In this document: piece after piece, positions 42,516 to 51,064 of the stretch | How the letters are laid out: the number at the start of each line of letters is the position of its first letter | Position numbering within the stretch: position 1 is the stretch's first letter | Assembly (NCBI RefSeq): GCF_002899895.1 | Contig: NZ_PPEI02000003.1 | Coordinates: forward strand, 372,001-436,000 | Origin: Chryseobacterium oncorhynchi | GTDB taxonomy: Bacteria > Bacteroidota > Bacteroidia > Flavobacteriales > Weeksellaceae | Direction: 5' to 3' | DNA length: 64,000 bases | Position numbers and translations under genes: made by a program | Notes under the pieces: model-generated | What the model saw: only the letters and a program-made list of their open reading frames with translations | Told to the model about the DNA's origin: nothing | Database searches by the model: none

Positions 42516-44537
42516 ATGAATAATAAAGGATTCAACTGGTTCTTTCCTATTGCAATCATAGCTCTTTTGCTATTCTTTGGCTCCAATTTTCTAGGAGGAG
42601 ATACTGCAAAATCTATTGATGAAGATGGTTTCTTTAGAGAAATGCAGACGGGGAAAGTCCAAAATATAATTATATACAAAGACATAGAAAAAGCTGATGT
42701 TTTTCTTACCAAAGAAGCAAAATCAGCTATGGTTTCTAAAACCGCAAAGGAAAACAACCCGCTTTCAGCATTTGAAATGGCTCCTAAAGCAGATTATTCT
42801 GTGAAATATGGAGATCTTCAGCTTTTCCTTCAAAAATTTGAACAGATTAAAGCGACTAATCCAGCTATTAAAACAGCCAAGGACTATGGAACAGGTAAAA
42901 GCCCGTTCGCAGATATTCTTGTGTCTGCATTAATTTGGATTGCTATTTTAGGACTGTTCTATTTCCTTCTTTTCAGAAAGATGGGAGGTGGCGGAGGTCC
43001 TGGTGGACAAATCTTCTCAATCGGAAAATCAAAGGCTAAGCTTTTTGATGAAAAAGAAAGAATTCAGGTAACATTTAAAGATGTTGCAGGATTAGAAGGA
43101 GCTAAAGAAGAAGTTCAGGAAGTTGTAGATTTCTTGAAGAACTCTGAAAAATATACAAAACTGGGAGGTAAAATTCCTAAAGGTGTACTTTTAGTTGGGC
43201 CTCCGGGAACAGGTAAAACCTTATTAGCAAAAGCCGTTGCAGGTGAAGCTAAGGTTCCTTTCTTCTCCCTTTCAGGATCTGATTTTGTGGAAATGTTCGT
43301 TGGAGTAGGTGCTTCAAGAGTTAGAGACCTTTTTGCTCAGGCAAAAGCAAAATCTCCAGCTATTATCTTTATCGATGAGATTGATGCTATCGGACGTGCA
43401 AGAGGAAAAAATAATTTCTCTGGCGGAAATGACGAAAGAGAAAATACATTGAACCAGCTTCTTACTGAAATGGATGGTTTCGGAACAGATGTAAATGTAA
43501 TTGTAATGGCTGCAACCAACAGAGCGGATATCCTTGATAAAGCTTTAATGAGAGCAGGACGTTTCGACCGTTCAATTTATGTGGACCTTCCGGAATTGCA
43601 TGAAAGAAAAGATATCTTTGATGTTCATTTAAAGAAAATCAAGCTTGATGATAATGTTGACAGAGACTTCTTAGCAAAACAAACTCCAGGATTTAGTGGG
43701 GCAGATATTGCTAACGTTTGTAATGAAGCAGCATTAATCGCAGCAAGATATAATCATACCTCTGTTACAAAGCAGGATTTCCTTGACGCTGTAGACAGAA
43801 TCATCGGAGGTCTTGAAAAGAAGAACATGGCAATTAAGCCGTCTGAGAAAAGAAGAGTGGCTTATCATGAAGCTGGTCACGCTACAATCTCTTGGTTGGT
43901 AGAACATGCTTCTCCACTTCTAAAAGTAACAATTGTTCCAAGAGGACGTTCTCTGGGTGCTGCATGGTATCTTCCGGAAGAAAGACAGCTTACCACTACA
44001 GAACAGATGTTGGATGAAATGTGTGCGACCTTAGGAGGTAGAGCAGCAGAGCAAGTGATCTTCAACAATATTTCAACAGGAGCACTTTCTGATTTGGAAA
44101 CTGTAACGAAGAGAGCTCAGGCAATGGTCACCATCTACGGATTAAGCCCTAATATCGGTAATATTTCTTACTATGATAGCTCAGGTCAATCTGAATATAA
44201 TTTTGGGAAACCTTATTCTGAAGAAACAGCTACGAAAATTGATGTAGAGATTAAAGCAATCATTGAAAATCAATATGAGAGAGCAGTAAAAATTCTTACA
44301 GAAAACAAGGATAAACTTGATGCTTTAGCCAATAAGCTTTTAGAAAAAGAAGTTATCTTCCGTGAAGATTTAGAAGATATTTTCGGAAAGAGAGCTTGGG
44401 ATCCTGAATTAACAGAGAAACCGGTTACTAATACTATTCCTGAAAAAGCGGAACCTGTAGTATTAGATATACCTCCAATAAAAGAGAAAGAGGAAGAAAG
44501 TGAAATACAGGCTCCAGAAAGCCCAACACAGCTTTAA
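42516..44537 (+). CDS. ftsH: ATP-dependent zinc metalloprotease FtsH
   Basis: A 673-residue membrane-bound AAA+ protease that degrades misfolded membrane proteins and short-lived regulators. It has two transmembrane helices (about 8-24 and 133-152), Walker A GPPGTGKT (228-235), Walker B IIFIDEID, the second region of homology, and the zinc site HEAGH (451-455). The last 50 residues are a charged Pro/Glu-rich tail. It follows rsfS by 17 bases and ends at a strong terminator. Confidence 0.97.
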   Translation: MNNKGFNWFFPIAIIALLLFFGSNFLGGDTAKSIDEDGFFREMQTGKVQNIIIYKDIEKADVFLTKEAKSAMVSKTAKENNPLSAFEMAPKADYSVKYGDLQLFLQKFEQIKATNPAIKTAKDYGTGKSPFADILVSALIWIAILGLFYFLLFRKMGGGGGPGGQIFSIGKSKAKLFDEKERIQVTFKDVAGLEGAKEEVQEVVDFLKNSEKYTKLGGKIPKGVLLVGPPGTGKTLLAKAVAGEAKVPFFSLSGSDFVEMFVGVGASRVRDLFAQAKAKSPAIIFIDEIDAIGRARGKNNFSGGNDERENTLNQLLTEMDGFGTDVNVIVMAATNRADILDKALMRAGRFDRSIYVDLPELHERKDIFDVHLKKIKLDDNVDRDFLAKQTPGFSGADIANVCNEAALIAARYNHTSVTKQDFLDAVDRIIGGLEKKNMAIKPSEKRRVAYHEAGHATISWLVEHASPLLKVTIVPRGRSLGAAWYLPEERQLTTTEQMLDEMCATLGGRAAEQVIFNNISTGALSDLETVTKRAQAMVTIYGLSPNIGNISYYDSSGQSEYNFGKPYSEETATKIDVEIKAIIENQYERAVKILTENKDKLDALANKLLEKEVIFREDLEDIFGKRAWDPELTEKPVTNTIPEKAEPVVLDIPPIKEKEEESEIQAPESPTQL

Positions 44538-44560
44538 TACTCTAAAAATAGAATAATTTA

Positions 44561-44593
44561 AAACCTGACAACTTCAAAATTGTCAGGTTTTTT
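44561..44593 (+). terminator. Terminator after ftsH
   Basis: The 11-bp stem AAACCTGACAA (44561-44571) / TTGTCAGGTTT (44580-44590) with an 8-base loop is followed by TTT. Confidence 0.85.
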
Positions 44594-44610
44594 CACATTT
44601 AAGGAGATAT

Positions 44611-44644
44611 TTTGGAATCTATTGTAATTAATTTTCTATTTTTG
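44611..44644 (+). promoter_or_regulatory. Promoter of the LUD-cdsA-psd operon
   Basis: TTTG (44611-44614) and TATTTTTG (44637-44644) are separated by 22 bases, immediately after the ftsH terminator and 28 bases before the TTG start at 44672. Confidence 0.55.
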
Positions 44645-44671
44645 TATAAAGTTGACTAAAAATAGATTAAG

Positions 44672-45253
44672 TTGAATTTATTCAAGAGGATTGTAAGCAA
44701 ACTTACCAACCAGCCTGAAGAAGAGGATAAACAGAGCCTGGAGAAGCTTGGGGATTCGCTGAAAAATGCGGATCTTGACTATAAGTTTGCGCAATTATTT
44801 ACGCATTCGGGGGGATTTTTTAATTATTGTGCAGATGAAGCGGAGGCTCTACAAACTTTAAATCAAATTATTAAGATAGAAGGTATTGGCAACCTTTTTT
44901 GTTGGGATAAGGAACTTCAAAACTTCTTGAATGTTGTGAAGACATCCTATACCTCAGAATTGCAGACATCCAATGATGCCGCATTCATCACTTGTGAATA
45001 TCTGATTGCATATGACGGAAGAATTATGCTTTCTCACAATAATATTCTTCATTATCATTCCTCAAGGCTGCCAGATAAGATTATTATCATGGCTAATGTT
45101 TCGCAGATTGTAAACAACCTGAATGATGCCATGGGGAAAATAAAAAGAAACGGAAACATCAAGAACCTTACTTCCATCAGCGGCAGCCAGTCGAAAATGG
45201 ATAGTTCTTCAAATTCCAATACAAAATTGTTTTTACTGCTGCTTGAAGATTAA
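44672..45253 (+). CDS. LUD domain protein (TTG start)
   Basis: A 193-residue protein resembling the LutC/YkgG (LUD) fold in its C-terminal half, with ITCEYLIAYDGRIMLSHNN, HYHSSRLPDKIIIMAN and a Ser/Asn-rich end. The fold normally serves lactate utilisation complexes, but this short version lies between ftsH and cdsA in flavobacteria, so lactate metabolism is not a safe call. The start is TTG at 44672: a stop codon lies three codons upstream and no ATG follows near the N-terminus. Confidence 0.75.
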   Translation: MNLFKRIVSKLTNQPEEEDKQSLEKLGDSLKNADLDYKFAQLFTHSGGFFNYCADEAEALQTLNQIIKIEGIGNLFCWDKELQNFLNVVKTSYTSELQTSNDAAFITCEYLIAYDGRIMLSHNNILHYHSSRLPDKIIIMANVSQIVNNLNDAMGKIKRNGNIKNLTSISGSQSKMDSSSNSNTKLFLLLLED

Positions 45254-45277
45254 GCACCCACCTCTAAATTTTAAATT

Positions 45278-46150
45278 TTGGACAAAAATCTCATTCAAAG
45301 AACCATTTCAGGTCTCGTTTATGTAGCCGTCATTATTCTTTGCTCGACGCCGCTTGGGGCACAACTCATCAATAACATTTTTCCTGGTCTTATCCAGCAA
45401 CAATATCTTTATTATGGCTTGATAAGCCTTTTGCTGGTTGTAGGTAGCTGGGAATGTGTGAAAATCATGAAATTTGGAAAGGGATATGAAAAATGGGTAG
45501 TGTATCCATTGGTTATTTTTATCTTTTACGTCTTTTCTAAAAGATATTTTCATCACGATTTCTTTTTTGATTTTAGATTAAGTGAAATATTGGCACTCGC
45601 ACTCATTGCTATTGCTGTAGTTACTTTATTTAAATTTCCTAACGAATTATACTACGACAGCGGGAAGTTGATTTTTACGGTCATTTATGTGGCTCTTCCG
45701 TTTAGTTTTGCATTAGGACTACCAAAGTTCTCTAGCTATAATGATACTTTCACTCTGGAGGTTCTTTTCCTATTTGTGCTAATCTGGAGTAGTGATACTT
45801 TTGCATATCTCGTTGGAAAATTCTTTGGGAAACATAAAATGGCACCTAAAATTTCACCTAAAAAAACTTGGGAGGGATATATAGGAGGTGTGGTTTTAAC
45901 ATTGGTTTTATCATACTTTATAGAACATTATCAGCCGGAACTTCGCGGAAACTGGATGGTAGTGGGGTTTTTAGTAGCAGCTTTTGCTCCGCTAGGGGAT
46001 TTAGTAGAGAGCCAACTGAAGAGAACCTTTGGCGTAAAAGACAGTGGAAACATCATTCCAGGGCATGGTGGAGTTTTAGATAGGCTGGATAGTTTCATAA
46101 TCTGTGTTCCTGTCGTATATTTGTACTTTATTTTAGAAAAATTTATATAG
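45278..46150 (+). CDS. cdsA: Phosphatidate cytidylyltransferase (TTG start)
   Basis: A 290-residue inner-membrane enzyme that makes CDP-diacylglycerol from phosphatidate and CTP. It has about seven hydrophobic segments and the C-terminal CdsA signature, visible as SPKKTWEGYIGG and DLVESQLKRTFGVKDSGN followed by IPGHGGVLDRLDS. Its start is TTG, giving MDKNLIQRTISG, which is the expected N-terminus. psd follows after 4 bases. Confidence 0.95.
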   Translation: MDKNLIQRTISGLVYVAVIILCSTPLGAQLINNIFPGLIQQQYLYYGLISLLLVVGSWECVKIMKFGKGYEKWVVYPLVIFIFYVFSKRYFHHDFFFDFRLSEILALALIAIAVVTLFKFPNELYYDSGKLIFTVIYVALPFSFALGLPKFSSYNDTFTLEVLFLFVLIWSSDTFAYLVGKFFGKHKMAPKISPKKTWEGYIGGVVLTLVLSYFIEHYQPELRGNWMVVGFLVAAFAPLGDLVESQLKRTFGVKDSGNIIPGHGGVLDRLDSFIICVPVVYLYFILEKFI

Positions 46151-46154
46151 TCTC

Positions 46155-46811
46155 ATGAAATTACATAGAGAATCAAAAGGAACAATTACTGTAGCAACCC
46201 TACTTTTTATTGTATTGGGAGCTTTAGCAATCTATTTCCTTAAAATATGGTCCTTGTTGATCATCGTACCTTTGTTGGTTATTTACTGTCTGGTATTCTG
46301 GTTTTTCAGAGTTCCAAATCGTTCTATTCTTGACCACAAGGAAAACGTAATAGCTCCGGTTGACGGAAAAGTGGTAATGATCAAGGAAGTAGAAGAAAAT
46401 GAATTCGTAAAAGAAAAAGCGATTCAGGTTTCTATCTTCATGTCTCCACTGAACGTACATATTTGTAGATATCCGGTAACCGGAAAAGTAGTTTACAAAA
46501 AATACCACCCGGGAAAATATCTGGTAGCATGGCATGAAAAGTCTTCTACAGAGAATGAAAGAACTACGGTAGCTATTGAAACCCTAACAAACCATAAAGT
46601 TGTTTTCAGACAGATTGCAGGATATGTAGCAAGAAGAATTGTATTCTATTGTAATGAAGGCGATCAGGCAAAAGCCGGACATGAGTTTGGATTTATTAAA
46701 TTCGGTTCAAGAATGGATGTTTTCCTGCCTTTGGATACTGAAATCACATGTAAGATCGGCGATATAACAAAAGGAGGTCTGGATGTTATTGCAAAGTTGA
46801 AACAGAACTAG
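46155..46811 (+). CDS. psd: Phosphatidylserine decarboxylase proenzyme, short form
   Basis: A 218-residue archaeal-type (short) phosphatidylserine decarboxylase that makes phosphatidylethanolamine. Two hydrophobic helices (about 11-50) anchor it. The self-cleavage site is FGS (183-185), with Ser185 becoming the pyruvoyl group, in IKFGSRMDVFLP. It follows cdsA by 4 bases, so two successive steps of phospholipid synthesis are encoded together. Confidence 0.95.
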   Translation: MKLHRESKGTITVATLLFIVLGALAIYFLKIWSLLIIVPLLVIYCLVFWFFRVPNRSILDHKENVIAPVDGKVVMIKEVEENEFVKEKAIQVSIFMSPLNVHICRYPVTGKVVYKKYHPGKYLVAWHEKSSTENERTTVAIETLTNHKVVFRQIAGYVARRIVFYCNEGDQAKAGHEFGFIKFGSRMDVFLPLDTEITCKIGDITKGGLDVIAKLKQN

Positions 46812-46829
46812 TTTATTCTAATAAATAAT

Positions 46830-46866
46830 AAAAGGAGAAAATCTTAAATGGTTTTCTCCTTTTTTT
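46830..46866 (+). terminator. Terminator after psd
   Basis: The stem AAAAGGAGAAAA (46830-46841) / TTTTCTCCTTTT (46852-46863) with a 10-base loop continues into further T. Confidence 0.85.
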
Positions 46867-46926
46867 GTTTATAATCTTCTTTATGTTGCACTGTAAATTA
46901 AGTAGAATAACCAAGCACATGAGTTT

Positions 46927-46992
46927 TACTACTCGTGAGTGGTATTGCGTAGTATGTTACGCATGGCTTATGTAGTCTTCTTGATACTTTTG
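46927..46992 (+). promoter_or_regulatory. Composite palindromic operator and promoter of the HTH gene pair
   Basis: Three related half-sites lie at exact 10-base steps: TACTACTC (46927-46934), then inverted GAGTGGTA (46937-46944) and inverted GCGTAGTA (46947-46954). The first two form a palindrome. A -7 element TACTTTTG (46985-46992) starts 49.5 bases from the palindrome centre. The same arrangement occurs at 49016-49080. The half-site resembles the TACYYMT heptamer known for NarL/LuxR-type regulators. Confidence 0.65.
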
Positions 46993-47066
46993 TCCCATTA
47001 AAATAAAATACTTTTCAGAAGACTTATGTGTCCTCTAAAAGGTTTCAACACAAATGACTATTGAAA

Positions 47067-47483
47067 ATGAACTTAAAGCAGATACATATTGGTGAGTTTA
47101 TTTACCATCGTATGGAAGAACTTCAAATTTCTTCGGAAAGAGTAACAAAATTTTTAAAATGTACTGAAGCTGATATTGAAAAAATGTATCAGCAAAGTAG
47201 CCTTGATACGAATCTTTTACTCAGATGGAGCAAGCTTTTAGAATATGATTTTTTCAGACTTTATACAGGACATTTAATTCTTTATGCTCCTTCAAAAAAT
47301 GCAGCCAGCCCTGTTTTTCAAAAAAATGATTTTCCGGTTTTTAGAAAAAATATATATACTGAAGAAGTTAAAAGCTTTATTCTCAATAAAATTTCTACAA
47401 AAAAGATGAGCCCACAAGAAGTGATTCTTAAATATAGAATACCGAAAACTACTTTATTTAAATGGATGAAAAAAGAATTATGA
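47067..47483 (+). CDS. Helix-turn-helix protein A of a bicistronic pair
   Basis: A 138-residue protein. The N-terminal part (starting MNLKQIHIGEFI, with SERVTKFLKCTEADIEKMY) resembles a degenerate XRE-type helix-turn-helix. The C-terminal 40 residues (KSFILNKISTKKMSPQEVIL then YRIPKTTLFKWMKK) resemble the helix-turn-helix of IS3-type OrfA transposase proteins. The frame opens at a TTG at 47061, but the ATG at 47067 gives the conserved start. No terminal repeats or catalytic transposase accompany it. I recall similar gene pairs as recurrent in Chryseobacterium genomes; the role is unknown. Confidence 0.75.
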   Translation: MNLKQIHIGEFIYHRMEELQISSERVTKFLKCTEADIEKMYQQSSLDTNLLLRWSKLLEYDFFRLYTGHLILYAPSKNAASPVFQKNDFPVFRKNIYTEEVKSFILNKISTKKMSPQEVILKYRIPKTTLFKWMKKEL

Positions 47484-47815
47484 AGAATATAAGCCCGGAT
47501 TACAGACAAATATATACTGATATTATTGATGAAGTTTACCCTGAAAAGAAAGGCAATATGCAGATCAATAATAAGATGGAATGCATTGAAACGGTGATGG
47601 ATATTCTTACTCTTAATACACTTATTTTTGGCTCATCTGAGCAAATAACTGAATCTAAAAGCCGTAAACTTCGTTCTTATGATCAAAATTCTATTTTAAA
47701 GATTCTTGAGTATCAAAGAAAGAATAAACTTAATAATATAACTACTGCTATTCACTTTAAAATAAGTAGAAATACACTCACAAAATGGCATAGGATTTTT
47801 AAAGATAAATTTTAA
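47480..47815 (+). CDS. Helix-turn-helix protein B of a bicistronic pair
   Basis: A 111-residue protein whose ATG overlaps the stop of gene A in ATGA (47480-47483), so translation is coupled. An earlier ATG at 47462 would give a 22-base overlap and is less likely. The N-terminal half (SPDYRQIYTDIIDEVYPEKK) has no match I can name. The C-terminal part (SYDQNSILKILEYQRKNKL then HFKISRNTLTKWHRIF) is a transposase-like helix-turn-helix, similar in style to that of protein A. Both proteins are small, basic at the C-terminus and probably DNA-binding. Confidence 0.75.
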   Translation: MKNISPDYRQIYTDIIDEVYPEKKGNMQINNKMECIETVMDILTLNTLIFGSSEQITESKSRKLRSYDQNSILKILEYQRKNKLNNITTAIHFKISRNTLTKWHRIFKDKF

Positions 47816-47998
47816 ACTCCTTATTATTGATCATTACAATGTGTTCTTTACTATTTTCTATAAAATCCCTTTATTCGATAAAAATCTACTATTCTCTTTA
47901 ATGATGAATTGCTTTTTTTTATAAATTTAAAGTACCAAACCCTAATTGGGCGCCTCTGTGAAAATTCCTTATTCAGCCTTAAATAAAAATTTTAGAAT

Positions 47999-48991
47999 AT
48001 GATAAATAAAGTATTTTCTAAAATAATTACTTGCAGTTTTGAGCCATCTGCTAATGATTTTGAGTACCAGTATTTAGCTCTTATACAGCGCTATCTTCAG
48101 TTTTTGTTTTTAGTATTTTTATTTTATTCAATATTTATCATTTTCTTCTTTGGAGATATGGTAAGTTCTACTTTTTTAATCATTATTACTTTCTTTTGGC
48201 TGTTTTTAATTGGCATCAAAGGAAAAATAAGTCGATTCAAAAAAATTTTGAAAACAGCAATTACTTCTGTTTTTATCATCCTTACCTTTATTGTTAGTTT
48301 TTTCTATATATATACCTGGAAAAATGCAGGAGTAGAATATTTTTATTTTTCGCTTCTGTTTGCTATTCCTTTCTTTTTCAATTATAAAGAAGATTATTAT
48401 TTTATATTACTGGTTGTGTTAATTATCACGATCAATTTTATCGGATGTTTGTATTTTGACTTAGGGTTTATCTCTAGAAGTAAGTTTATAAAAAGGGAAG
48501 ATTTTAAACTTATTGAACTTCTTAATATCATTTTTGCCATCAGTACTTTCTTAATTGATATGTTTTTTGTTTCACAAAAGGATAAATTAATTTATGGCCT
48601 TCTTAAGGAAACAGAGCTTAAGGATTCTACTATTGGAGATCTTTTGAAAGTCAATAATGAACTGATGAGACAGCGAATCATCATCAATAATTTAACAGAA
48701 GACAATGTTACAGAGATTATCAAGCTTGCAGAAAATGATTCTCCGATTTTTTTTGAACGGTTTCAATTGTTTTTTCCTGAGTTCATTCCTAATATTTTAA
48801 AAATTAATCCGGGGCTTATTTATTCTGAACTGCATATTTGTGCTTTAATGAGATTAAACTTCGATACCAAAAAAATAGCGCTATGTACAAATAATAGTGT
48901 AAGGGCAGTTGAAAGTAGGAAATACAGGATTCGAAAAAAAATGGGCCTCGGTTCTGATGTTAATATTAACAATTTTATACTCAAGATTTAA
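47999..48991 (+). CDS. Membrane-anchored LuxR/GerE-like regulator
   Basis: A 330-residue protein with about six transmembrane helices (33-51, 55-74, 86-105, 114-127, 133-153, 174-192), then a coiled-coil-like segment (about 200-245) and a C-terminal helix-turn-helix (275-330; YSELHICALMRLNFDTKKIA then NNSVRAVESRKYRIRKKMGL). The C-terminal part is the LuxR/GerE-like type common in Bacteroidota. A DNA-binding domain tethered to the membrane suggests direct signal transduction without a phosphorelay. It sits between the two copies of the composite operator, so it is the best candidate to bind them. No ligand is suggested by the sequence. Confidence 0.8.
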   Translation: MINKVFSKIITCSFEPSANDFEYQYLALIQRYLQFLFLVFLFYSIFIIFFFGDMVSSTFLIIITFFWLFLIGIKGKISRFKKILKTAITSVFIILTFIVSFFYIYTWKNAGVEYFYFSLLFAIPFFFNYKEDYYFILLVVLIITINFIGCLYFDLGFISRSKFIKREDFKLIELLNIIFAISTFLIDMFFVSQKDKLIYGLLKETELKDSTIGDLLKVNNELMRQRIIINNLTEDNVTEIIKLAENDSPIFFERFQLFFPEFIPNILKINPGLIYSELHICALMRLNFDTKKIALCTNNSVRAVESRKYRIRKKMGLGSDVNINNFILKI

Positions 48992-49015
48992 ATTTTATAC
49001 CCTCTGAATGAGTAT

Positions 49016-49080
49016 TAATACGCATGAGTAGTATTGCGTAGTGATATTTTTAATTAAATCCCAAATGCATTATAGTTTTG
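49016..49080 (+). promoter_or_regulatory. Second copy of the composite operator, promoter of the 600-aa gene
   Basis: Half-sites TAATACGC (49016-49023), inverted GAGTAGTA (49026-49033) and inverted GCGTAGTG (49036-49043) lie at 10-base steps, as at 46927. The -7 element TAGTTTTG (49073-49080) starts 48.5 bases from the palindrome centre, against 49.5 in the first copy. There is no TTTG at -33, consistent with an activated promoter. The leader is about 55 bases. Confidence 0.65.
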
Positions 49081-49140
49081 TGACGCTAAACCAAATGTTT
49101 GCAATTTGAGAGAATAATTAACAATTAATGCAAAAAAACA

Positions 49141-50943
49141 ATGATGGATGTAAAATTTACAAAAACAAGAATCAGGACGCTGTTTTTGGTCCTCTTTATG
49201 ATCTTCGGAAAGTTTTATTCACAGGTAAACAATGGAGCCGTTGGTATCAATACCTCTTCTCCCAACCCCAATTCTGTTTTGGATGTTGTTTCCGGGAATA
49301 ATAATAAAGGAATACTTGTTCCCCGTCTTACAGAGGCTCAAAGAAATGCAATAACAATAAACGCAACCAGAGATGATGGTCTCACGATCTTTAACACGAC
49401 TGAAGACTGTTACAATTATTGGAGTCTCTCAGATAATGAATGGAAAAGTGTCTGTGGACAAATTGGAAAATCTGTTTTTACTATCGACTGTTCCAATACA
49501 AAGGCAATGGGTGCGTATGTTCAGACCAAAGAGCTTACGGCTTCTAATTATCTTAGTGTAACTGTTAATGTTACTAAAATTGGAAACTATACGATTACAG
49601 GAACTACAACTAATGGATATAATTTCTACGGAACAGGGGTATTTCTTAACACAGGAGTACAAAAAATCCAGATTCCGGGACAAGGAGTACCAGCGACAAT
49701 TCAGGTAGATACTGTAGAGCTTTCTGCAAATGGAGCAGATGTTACGTGTACACCTCCTGTTACAGTGAATGTTCTTAGTCCTGCAGGAACTTATACAATG
49801 AGTTGTGGTAGCGCTACTGTAAATGGAGTCTATAAAGTGGGAACAGCTTTGGCAGCTTCGAATACAATTACTCTTCCTGTAAATGTTACAGCCTTGGGGA
49901 GTTATACAATTACTACCAATACGGTAGATGGAATCTCATTTAGTGGTTCAGGGACGTTTACCGCTACAGGTAATCAGAATGTTACCCTTCAAGGTACAGG
50001 ATCACCTAGCTCTACTACTGTGAAAAAAATGACGATTACTTCAGACAGTGGCGGTGGAGTTTCTACTACATGTAATGTAAATGTGATTGTAGTTATTCCT
50101 GCAAAAAAATTACTGGCTATAGGATTGGGAAATACATATGGATATAACTTAAGTAACTCGGGAAGACCGTCAAATGCTTTAATAACAACGAATACTAATT
50201 ACGGAACATTGGCAACAAGTACAGTAAAGTACGAAGGATGGTCTCAGGTTATTGATGGAAGCAACTCTCCAAGTACAGCGCAATTGAATACATGGCTGCT
50301 GGGTTCGGCTCCGGTTGATATTGTAGTAATAGGATACAGCTATGGAATGAGCACTAGTGATGCTGCGGTATTTTTACAATACTTACAAAAAGGAGGAGTG
50401 ATTCTGTCATTCTGTGAAGATACTAGCGGAAATCAGAACTTTTTCAGGACCATTTTTAATGATCCAAGTTTGAGCCAGTCTACAACAGGAGGCTCAGGAG
50501 ATGGAAGAACCTATACATTACCTATTACAAGTGATGAAATTACCAACGGACCGTTTGGAGATATCAGAGGGAAGCTTTGGGGAGATGATGCAACGGATGT
50601 TGTCTATTTTACAGGATTACCATCTGGTGAAATTTCTTCATACTCTAATGCAACCAATGCTAATAATAATACAGGTACTGTAGCCGGATCTGTTACCGCT
50701 TTTAAACATAAAAATTTTAATTTAATATGGGTCGGAGAAGGTGGCTTTAATTCACAAAGTGGAAATAGTGGAGATCAAGCTTCCAGCACAATATGTCCTT
50801 TTATACTGGATGTAAATAAGAAGCCCGTCCCTAAAACTACTTATGGAACATCAGGCACACTCATCTATAATTCTACTTTTACAGCCAATGCGTTTGCATG
50901 GGCACTCACTCAAGCAGAATTTAAAGGGATAAATACTAAATAA
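49141..50943 (+). CDS. Secreted repeat protein with KGILVPRL module, 600 aa
   Basis: A 600-residue exported protein; signal peptide to about residue 28 (GKFYSQ). Residues 30-110 hold VGINTSSPNPNSVLDV and KGILVPRL then DGLTIFNTTEDCYNYW, a module frequent at the N-terminus of flavobacterial surface proteins. Residues 115-320 contain at least two beta-rich repeats of about 100 residues (VNVTKIGNYTITGTTTNGYNF and VNVTALGSYTITTNTVDGISF). The C-terminal 270 residues start AKKLLAIGLGNTYGYNL and may be a Rossmann/ThuA-like fold (DIVVIGYSYGMS, GGVILSFCEDTS). There is no T9SS tail. Controlled by the composite operator; function unknown. The second Met codon is an equally possible start. Confidence 0.8.
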   Translation: MMDVKFTKTRIRTLFLVLFMIFGKFYSQVNNGAVGINTSSPNPNSVLDVVSGNNNKGILVPRLTEAQRNAITINATRDDGLTIFNTTEDCYNYWSLSDNEWKSVCGQIGKSVFTIDCSNTKAMGAYVQTKELTASNYLSVTVNVTKIGNYTITGTTTNGYNFYGTGVFLNTGVQKIQIPGQGVPATIQVDTVELSANGADVTCTPPVTVNVLSPAGTYTMSCGSATVNGVYKVGTALAASNTITLPVNVTALGSYTITTNTVDGISFSGSGTFTATGNQNVTLQGTGSPSSTTVKKMTITSDSGGGVSTTCNVNVIVVIPAKKLLAIGLGNTYGYNLSNSGRPSNALITTNTNYGTLATSTVKYEGWSQVIDGSNSPSTAQLNTWLLGSAPVDIVVIGYSYGMSTSDAAVFLQYLQKGGVILSFCEDTSGNQNFFRTIFNDPSLSQSTTGGSGDGRTYTLPITSDEITNGPFGDIRGKLWGDDATDVVYFTGLPSGEISSYSNATNANNNTGTVAGSVTAFKHKNFNLIWVGEGGFNSQSGNSGDQASSTICPFILDVNKKPVPKTTYGTSGTLIYNSTFTANAFAWALTQAEFKGINTK

Positions 50944-51000
50944 AACTATTCTTCCTCCGATTCGATTTTAAAAACACGAAATATAAGTTTATAAAGATGG

Positions 51001-51043
51001 GAACACTGATGCTATAGAAATATAACATTGGTGTTTCTTTTTT
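51001..51043 (+). terminator. Terminator after the 600-aa gene
   Basis: GAACACTGATG (51001-51011) pairs with CATTGGTGTTTC (51026-51037) with two G-T wobbles and one bulge, followed by TTTTTT. Confidence 0.6.
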
Positions 51044-51064
51044 CGTATCACAAAATATCATATT

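Noticed and set aside
47061-47066. TTG start for HTH protein A
   Set aside because: An ATG two codons later gives the conserved N-terminus, and nothing favours the TTG.
46900-48991. Insertion sequence carrying the HTH pair
   Set aside because: No DDE transposase, no terminal inverted repeats and no target duplication were found around the genes. The repeated motif nearby is better explained as an operator because both copies precede -7 elements at equal distance.
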